A DNA stretch of 64,000 bases from Vespa crabro. Lineage: Eukaryota > Arthropoda > Insecta > Hymenoptera > Vespidae. Of the stretch, positions 58,455-64,000 are shown piece by piece. The stretch lies in contig NC_060971.1 in the NCBI RefSeq assembly GCF_910589235.1, positions 4,200,826-4,264,825 on the forward strand, read 5' to 3'. Position numbers and translations under genes: made by a program. The first letter of the stretch is position 1. Each line of letters starts with the position of its first letter. Under the pieces are notes generated by a model. It was not told the origin of the DNA and searched no databases. It saw only the letters and a program-made list of their open reading frames with translations.

Positions 58455-58754
58455 CTCACACACACATACACATATACAGATACACGAGTACACATCGATA
58501 CTCACGAGAAAAGGACGAAAGATTCAGAGGCACGAAGGGCGCCCCGTTCGAGTAGTTCGTTCGATCGTTAATCTTCCGAATCGAATCTCGAGTGCCTCGA
58601 GACGATTGGGAAAGGAGAACTCTACCCTTCCAACCCCTCTTCCTTCTCTCTTTCTTTCTTTTCGTTTTCGAGAGATCGACGTTTGGTTTCTCCACAGATC
58701 GTTGTCGTCGATGGCGAGCAGAAAGGTTCGTCGAGGTCGAAAGCTCTTCTCTAC

Positions 58755-58792
<38 letters not shown>

Positions 58793-59084
58793 TGGAAAGG
58801 GAGTCCGAAAGGGTAGACGAAGGATGAGGAAGAGGAGGAGGAGAAGGAGGAGGAGGAGGAGGAGGGTCGAGCGGTCGGAGGTTCCATTTTGTTTCTCTGC
58901 CGGCGTGTGGCGGCGCGATAGCAGCGGCACTCTGTCAGAGCGTGACGTTATCACGACACCCCTTCTACTACCTAGCCAGGGGGTGCTCCTCCTTCTACCC
59001 TTCGTTCCCTCTTCCCTCTCTTCCGGCACCCCCTACGGGTACAACGTGGATCAAGCTGGTGCTCGCCTGACTCGTTGCCGTACT

Positions 59085-59123
<39 letters not shown>

Positions 59124-60229
59124 TTCTCTTTCTCTTTCTTCCTCTATCACCTTCTCTACCTTTCATTTCCTCCTCCTTCTTCACCTTTACCACTTCGAAA
59201 GAGAACGAAGCAAGACGAAAGCTAGCAACGTGCCAACGATAAGATTGTACAACAAGCAGAGGGAGTCTGGAATTTCATGGTGAAACGTTGAAAACGTTTT
59301 TGCATTCCAAAGGAGTGCTCGCATACTCTCCCTCTTTCTTTACTCTTTCCCTTTCTCTCTCTCTCTCTCCTTTTTTATCTCTTGCTTCGGTGGAACCTTA
59401 ATGCACCAAAGATTCGTTTCGTGAAACGAAGCAATTACGATGATAAGGGATCGCGAAGAAAACGGTGAATAATACGAGACGTTTCTTTTTCTCGTATGAT
59501 CGAAAGCAAGTGGAAAGTCTGTTTGTTAGAGTCCACTTTTAGTTGCTTTACTTTTTTTGCTTTTTTTTCTCTCTCTCTCTCTCTCTCTTTTTCTCTCTCC
59601 TTTTTTTTATTGTTCTTTTTTTTTTTTTTTCATTTTTTTTTAACGTGCATTAATTCTCTCAGGATAAGACTAAGAGAGTCAAAGATTGCCTCTATTAACC
59701 TTTACTAATAAAAGTCCCTAGCAGAAAAGTCCTTAGTAGTCGTTTAAGAAAATATTTTCGCAAAGGATTATAATACCATCATCGAAAGTATTTTCCTTTT
59801 TCTCTTTGATTATTATGTACGTTGAAATCTGTCGTCGTTTTCTGTCGGTCGAAAATCGAAAATGAACATGTAAAGAGAGTGAAAAGTATGAGATCTGAGA
59901 AGAAGAGGATGTTAACGGAAAAGATAGAGAAAAGGGAAAGCAGTAGTGTGTATATGATTTCGGATCGGAGCCAAGAACATTTCAGAGATCCCTCTCGGAT
60001 CTAACCAGGTATGCAGGCAGCGAGTTGAAAATAAGCAGCGACACGCCATCAACATAGCATCGCATAGCGAAGGGAAGCTCGCGTTTGACTTTTTTGCCAG
60101 CTGGCAGCCTGTTATAGCGGCAGATGATCTCCGTGCCGAGACTCCGTTGCCTCCTCACCCTCCCCCCTTCTCTCTCTCTCTCTCTCTCTCACCGTCACAC
60201 CACCTTCTATTCCTCCTTCATATTTTTCT

Positions 60230-60392
60230 TTCTCTTCTTCTCTTCTTCGTCTTCTTCTTCATCTTCGTCTTCTTCTTCATCTTCTTCTCCTTCTCTCTCT
60301 CTTTTTCACTCCGTAGTTCCTACCCCTCCCCCCTACTCTCCTCCCTCTCATTTCCTTCTTCTCCTCCTCCTCCTCCTCCTCCTCCTCTTTCT
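60230..60392. repeat. CTT / CTC trinucleotide pyrimidine block
   Basis: CTT units with CGT and CAT interruptions (60230-60320), a mixed C-rich spacer, then about nine CTC units (60360-60388). Confidence 0.93.
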
Positions 60393-60841
60393 CTCACTCT
60401 CAGTTCCTTTTATTCCGACTCCTTATTTTCTCGACGCCGAGCCGAGGCGACTCCATCATTTCTCAGAGCCCCGTGTGCCTCCATCCGATCGTAAAAACGC
60501 GCCACTTTTGTGCCCCTCCGAGGAATAATATCGTCGAGCGCGTATACCTTGTACCGAGGTAGGATAGAACGTTGAGAGAAGTCGTCAGGGTTTGGTTTTG
60601 GGGATGGGGGGGAAAAAGAAAAAAAAAAAAAGAGTAGAAAAAGATAGAAATGAAAACCAAATCACGAAAATCGGACACGCCGTAGGAAAATTTTGCGATT
60701 CTAACGTTATAGATTTCAAAAGATTTATCTATATGTGACATCGAATAATCTCTTTTCATCCCATCTTTTATTTCACGAAACAACGACTATGATTAATTAT
60801 TATCGATGCATTTAAAACCACCACCCACGCCGAGGTACACA

Positions 60842-60876
60842 CCCCCTCCCCTTACAACCCCTCCACCCGCCCGCCC
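60842..60876 (-). other. G-quadruplex-capable C-rich run
   Basis: Six C runs of at least 3 (CCCCC, CCCC, CCCC, CCC, CCC, CCC), the last three separated by single G; minus-strand quadruplex potential in the hth transcript. Confidence 0.7.
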
Positions 60877-61720
60877 GCCACTCGCCCACACCTACGTCCT
60901 ACCCCATCCGTAACTCAAAAGTAATCGCAAATCCGAAGAAATAATTCATCCTCTGACCGGCGTTTGCGGCAATTAATTACGCGAGTCATCGAACCCAGGA
61001 TATAGTAACCCATACGAAATCGGCGAAATCGAATGATTTGTAATATCCAATGCATACCTAATTTCTAGTTACTAAATTCGACGTCGAATTTATATCTAAC
61101 GCGTTATAAATGAGATGATGTTGTATTTGCCGTTTCGTTCTACGAAATAACGAAAATAATTATCGAACGATTTCGATCATAATTGAAATAGGAAATATAA
61201 GAAAATGAATAAATCAATGATCAAAGTAAACACAATGATATAATGGTTATAAAAGCGAGAAACGATCGTAATCACGTTCGGATCGTAAAGATGTCCCGAG
61301 TACATTCACAAAGATATTATCCAATGACACGAACACGCCAACGATATCCTGAACCAGATCGAAGAAACAGGAATCTGCCTGAGCTTCTCTTTCTCGGCGA
61401 GAGATCGACGAGCTTGTCACCGCAACGGTCGGGATGGGGGCGATGAGGGCTGAGAGGGGAAAAAAAAAAGAGAGGAAAAAAAGGAAGGACAGAAAGAGAA
61501 AGAAGAAAGAGAAAGAGTAAAAGGTTTTCGATGGCGTTGGTTTCACGTATGCGGGCCCAGAAAATGTACGATCTCTATCGGATTCTCGAAAACCTGTTGA
61601 GAAGAAGGGTCCCTGTACGCGTTCCTATCCTCATCACCTCTCCATCAACGATTGAGAAGAAAGAGAGAGAGAGAGAAAGAGAGGGAAATCTTTTACGGTA
61701 GAATTGCGTCAAATATCCTT

Positions 61721-61753
<33 letters not shown>

Positions 61754-61861
61754 AGTTTTCTTTTCTTCCGAGAAGTTGGGAGCGCGACGAAGGTTGTTAG
61801 TATCTGTTTTAAACCGAAATAATTAATCAGAGTGAGCCGACCATTTCGCCGGCGGCGATTC

Positions 61862-61905
<44 letters not shown>

Positions 61906-62175
61906 ATCTCTTTCTCTCTATTTCTCTCTTTCTCTGGTTCTCTCTTGTGCGCGCACCGTCGGTATCCATTACATTATACATCACCGCGGATACTCGAATT
62001 CTAATTTATTCACGAGCAACTCTTTGGGACGAAAGTTCTGTCCACATCGGCCGGGTGCTCCCCTTCTCTTTCTTCTTCTACTCGTTGCTCGACACCCTTT
62101 GCCCGTTCCGTCGTCCCTATAAATCTTTCGGGCGTTCCGTAATTGTCGCGATCCTCGCTCGAAAAGACGACAACG

Positions 62176-62250
62176 GCGACAACGACGACGACGACGACGA
62201 AGACGAAGACGAAGACGAAGACGACGACAACGACAACGACGACGACGAAG
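62176..62250. repeat. (GAC)/(GAA) mixed trinucleotide array
   Basis: GAC units with alternating GAA blocks, giving Asp-Glu runs on the plus strand. No coding support. Confidence 0.94.
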
Positions 62251-62385
62251 AGAAGAAAGAAAAGGAATCTCAAAGTTTGGTCGTTACAAAGATACCAATG
62301 GCTCGATCATACGTTTTGAAAAACATATTTAAAAAGTTTTCGAGTACATTCTTAAAAATTGTTTATTCTAAATATCATTTTATTT

Positions 62386-62751
62386 TTAAACAATGAAAGA
62401 ATACGATACGATATTCCGAATAAAGTTTAATTTAAAGTCGAGAATTGGAAGGGACGCACAATGTGGAGCACCGGTGCTCGGCAGCAGCATCAAAGCTGAT
62501 TCGCAGAGATGGTTCCGGAGCTGGTGGTGGTGTGGTGGTGCTGGTGGTGGTGCTGGTGGTGGTGGTGGTTCAGAGACGCTAAGCCCGTAGATACGGAGAA
62601 GCACCTGTGTCCCTGCTCCGCCCCCGGCCGAACCGACGACTAGATCGATGCCACGGCTCGGTCCTTCTCTCTCTCTCTCTGTTTCTCTATCTTTGTCTAT
62701 CTCTCTCTCTCTCTCTCTCTTTCTCTCTTTCGGCAATATCTCTCTGCGCAT
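62386..62751 (-). other. Unassigned Pro/His-rich minus-strand ORF, 121 residues
   Basis: ATG-started on the hth strand. Arg-Glu repeats from a CT array are followed by a complex part (GIDLVVGSAGGGAGTQVLLR), a Pro/Ala run with HHHQ from the GGT array, then LRNHLCESALMLLPSTGAPH. It could be a variable exon, but the Pro/His run is explained by the microsatellite. No resemblance I can defend to known Meis N-termini. Confidence 0.1.
62521..62572. repeat. (GGT)n array with GCT interruptions
   Basis: GGT units broken periodically by GCT; on the minus strand ACC/AGC reads as Pro-Pro-Ala, or His in another frame. Confidence 0.94.
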
Positions 62752-63421
62752 CTCCGTAGCGGGTTCTCACGGCAAACAATGCACCGCGCGACGCCCTCGA
62801 AAACATCCACTTCTCGTGTCGCGGCGGGAGCACACAGCTAGGCACTGTCGCTTTTCAAATTTATCTCCAGCAGAAGCTCGGCCGATTCGCCGGCGAACAA
62901 CGAGAGACGAAGACGATGGCGATTCGGGGGCCCACGAGTGACATCCAACCTTCCTTATTTCTTTCTTTCTTTCTTTCTTCTTTCCTTCCTTCCTTTTTTT
63001 CTAACCCTCTTTCTCTCTGTTTCTTTCTCTCCTTTCCTTCTTGCTCCGATTCTCCCCTTTCCCTTTTCCATTTTTTTTTTTTGTACCCTCTCCCTTTTAA
63101 CTCCCTCCTCTTGTCCTCGCCTTTTTTTTTTCCATTTCTTACGGCGCCGACCACTTTCTCCTTTTAACTTTGGACTTTTTTTCGGTACGCCTGGTACTAC
63201 AAGAGATCGAGGTAACCGGCTGGTAATTTAGTGTCCCAGCTGTCTCGCAATACTCCATGCGATTCGTTACGTTGTTTTGACGTTTATCCGGGAAACGCGT
63301 TATCCCGGTAAGCGCGTTCCCGTGAATCGCGAAATTGGAAAGAATTAATGAACGATTTATATCGTAGTAAGTAATTATATGAAATTAAGGAGCCAGCCGA
63401 AAATGAAACGTAGGTATATAA

Positions 63422-63423
<2 letters not shown>

Positions 63424-63482
<59 letters not shown>
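63424..63482. repeat. (GA)n microsatellite
   Basis: About 58 bases of GA with one AAAG at the left end. Confidence 0.97.
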
Positions 63483-63484
<2 letters not shown>

Positions 63485-64000
63485 CGGTGAAATATAAACG
63501 GGGTCCACCAAGGAACCTCCTCGGTAATCTCCCGCGCAATAATCCCAAAGAAAAGAGGGCCAGAGATTAACGCCGCGTCTATAAATCAGAAGCTTAGCGT
63601 TCTCCGTCCCGACGAAGTCCTACGAAGTAGTCCGACGAAGAACGCTCTCATCGCCGAGGCGGATTTAATTAACTTTCGCGAGTCCCGCTCGTAAAGAAAG
63701 AAACGACGTTCGGCCATCGTCAAGGCTCACTTCTTCCTCCTTCTTCCCTTCTTCTTATTCTTCTTCTTTTCCCTCCCTCCCCAACACCCTCCTTCTCCTC
63801 CTCTTCTTTCGGGACATTCTTAAAATCGAGTCGAGGGGAACGCGAAAATCCTCCGACGAGTCGCGGATTAACGCGTTATGCCACCGTTAAAAGCAACCCA
63901 AAACGCTCGACAAAGTTATTTTTCTTCTTTTTCTTCTTCTTCTTCTTTCTCCTTTTTCATCTCCTCTTCTCTTTATCTTCTTTGTCTTCTTTTTATTACT

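Larger units (their letters stand above)
57660..64000. other. Segment overview: repeat-dense right end
   Basis: CT arrays (58398-58452, 59086-59118, 61869-61930, 62665-62735), GA (58758-58790, 61658-61755, 63424-63482), GGA (58827-58868), CTT/CTC (60230-60390), GAC (62176-62250), GGT (62521-62572), CTTT (62958-63000). 61000-61260 and 62290-62440 are AT-rich spacers. 63170-63360 and 63490-63720 are complex unique sequence with no recognised gene. Confidence 0.75.

Noticed and set aside
58144..58827. 227-residue plus-strand open frame, the longest in the window
   Set aside because: Phe, Ser-Leu and Arg-Glu runs from T-rich, CT and GA arrays dominate; no domain in the remainder.

Overview
The window reads as a piece of an insect genome, most likely a hymenopteran (bee, ant or wasp). 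Three things point that way: abundant undepleted CpG, moderate GC with AT-rich islands, and a very high density of long dinucleotide microsatellites, mainly GA/CT and TA. There are no operons, ribosome binding sites, insertion sequences, CRISPR arrays or tRNAs that I can support. The order is an inference. Animal and arthropod identity is well supported by the one exon I recognise.

The only secure protein-coding feature is a 77-base exon on the minus strand at 25292-25368. It encodes the middle of a TALE-class homeodomain of the Meis/Homothorax family, running from the PYP three-residue loop through helix 2 into helix 3 and ending at the NNW of the recognition helix. It has a good acceptor and donor. 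Insects have a single Meis-type gene, so I call it homothorax (hth). I read the rest of the window as two very large hth introns: at least 25.29 kb downstream of the exon (lower coordinates) and at least 38.63 kb upstream. I looked for the next exon (FINARRR...) and for the Meis N-terminal domain exons and did not find them.

Layout: 1-9.3 kb is microsatellite-rich intron with one compact minus-strand ORF near 4.6-4.8 kb. 9.3-11.2 kb holds a GC-rich block with a tRNA B-box-like motif, two G-quadruplex motifs and a perfect hairpin. 11.2-25.2 kb mixes AT-rich spacers, candidate conserved-element blocks (12.3-12.7, 17.3-17.5, 20.1-20.6, 21.2-21.8 kb) and repeats. 25.29-25.37 kb is the exon. 26.3-26.8 kb is a repeat-free open frame on the opposite strand. 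30.4-30.7 kb has a TATA/initiator arrangement. 36.8-38.2 kb begins with a diverged duplication and a perfect C/EBP palindrome, then becomes an AT-rich, microsatellite-poor island. 39.6-39.7 kb carries a PBC-Meis-like site next to a perfect CRE. 46.0-46.7 kb has a duplicated octamer-containing element flanking an exon-like open frame. 54.8-54.9, 57.0 and 60.8 kb hold further motif clusters.

Most long open frames here are simple-sequence translations (poly Ser-Leu, Arg-Glu, Ile-Tyr, Phe or Lys) and are not genes. About a dozen non-repetitive frames are listed as unassigned candidates at low confidence. In CpG-rich sequence such frames arise by chance, and I recognise none of the proteins. The strongest unexplained signals are non-coding: duplicated motif blocks and clusters of homeodomain, Meis, CRE and C/EBP sites, as expected for regulatory introns of a developmental regulator.
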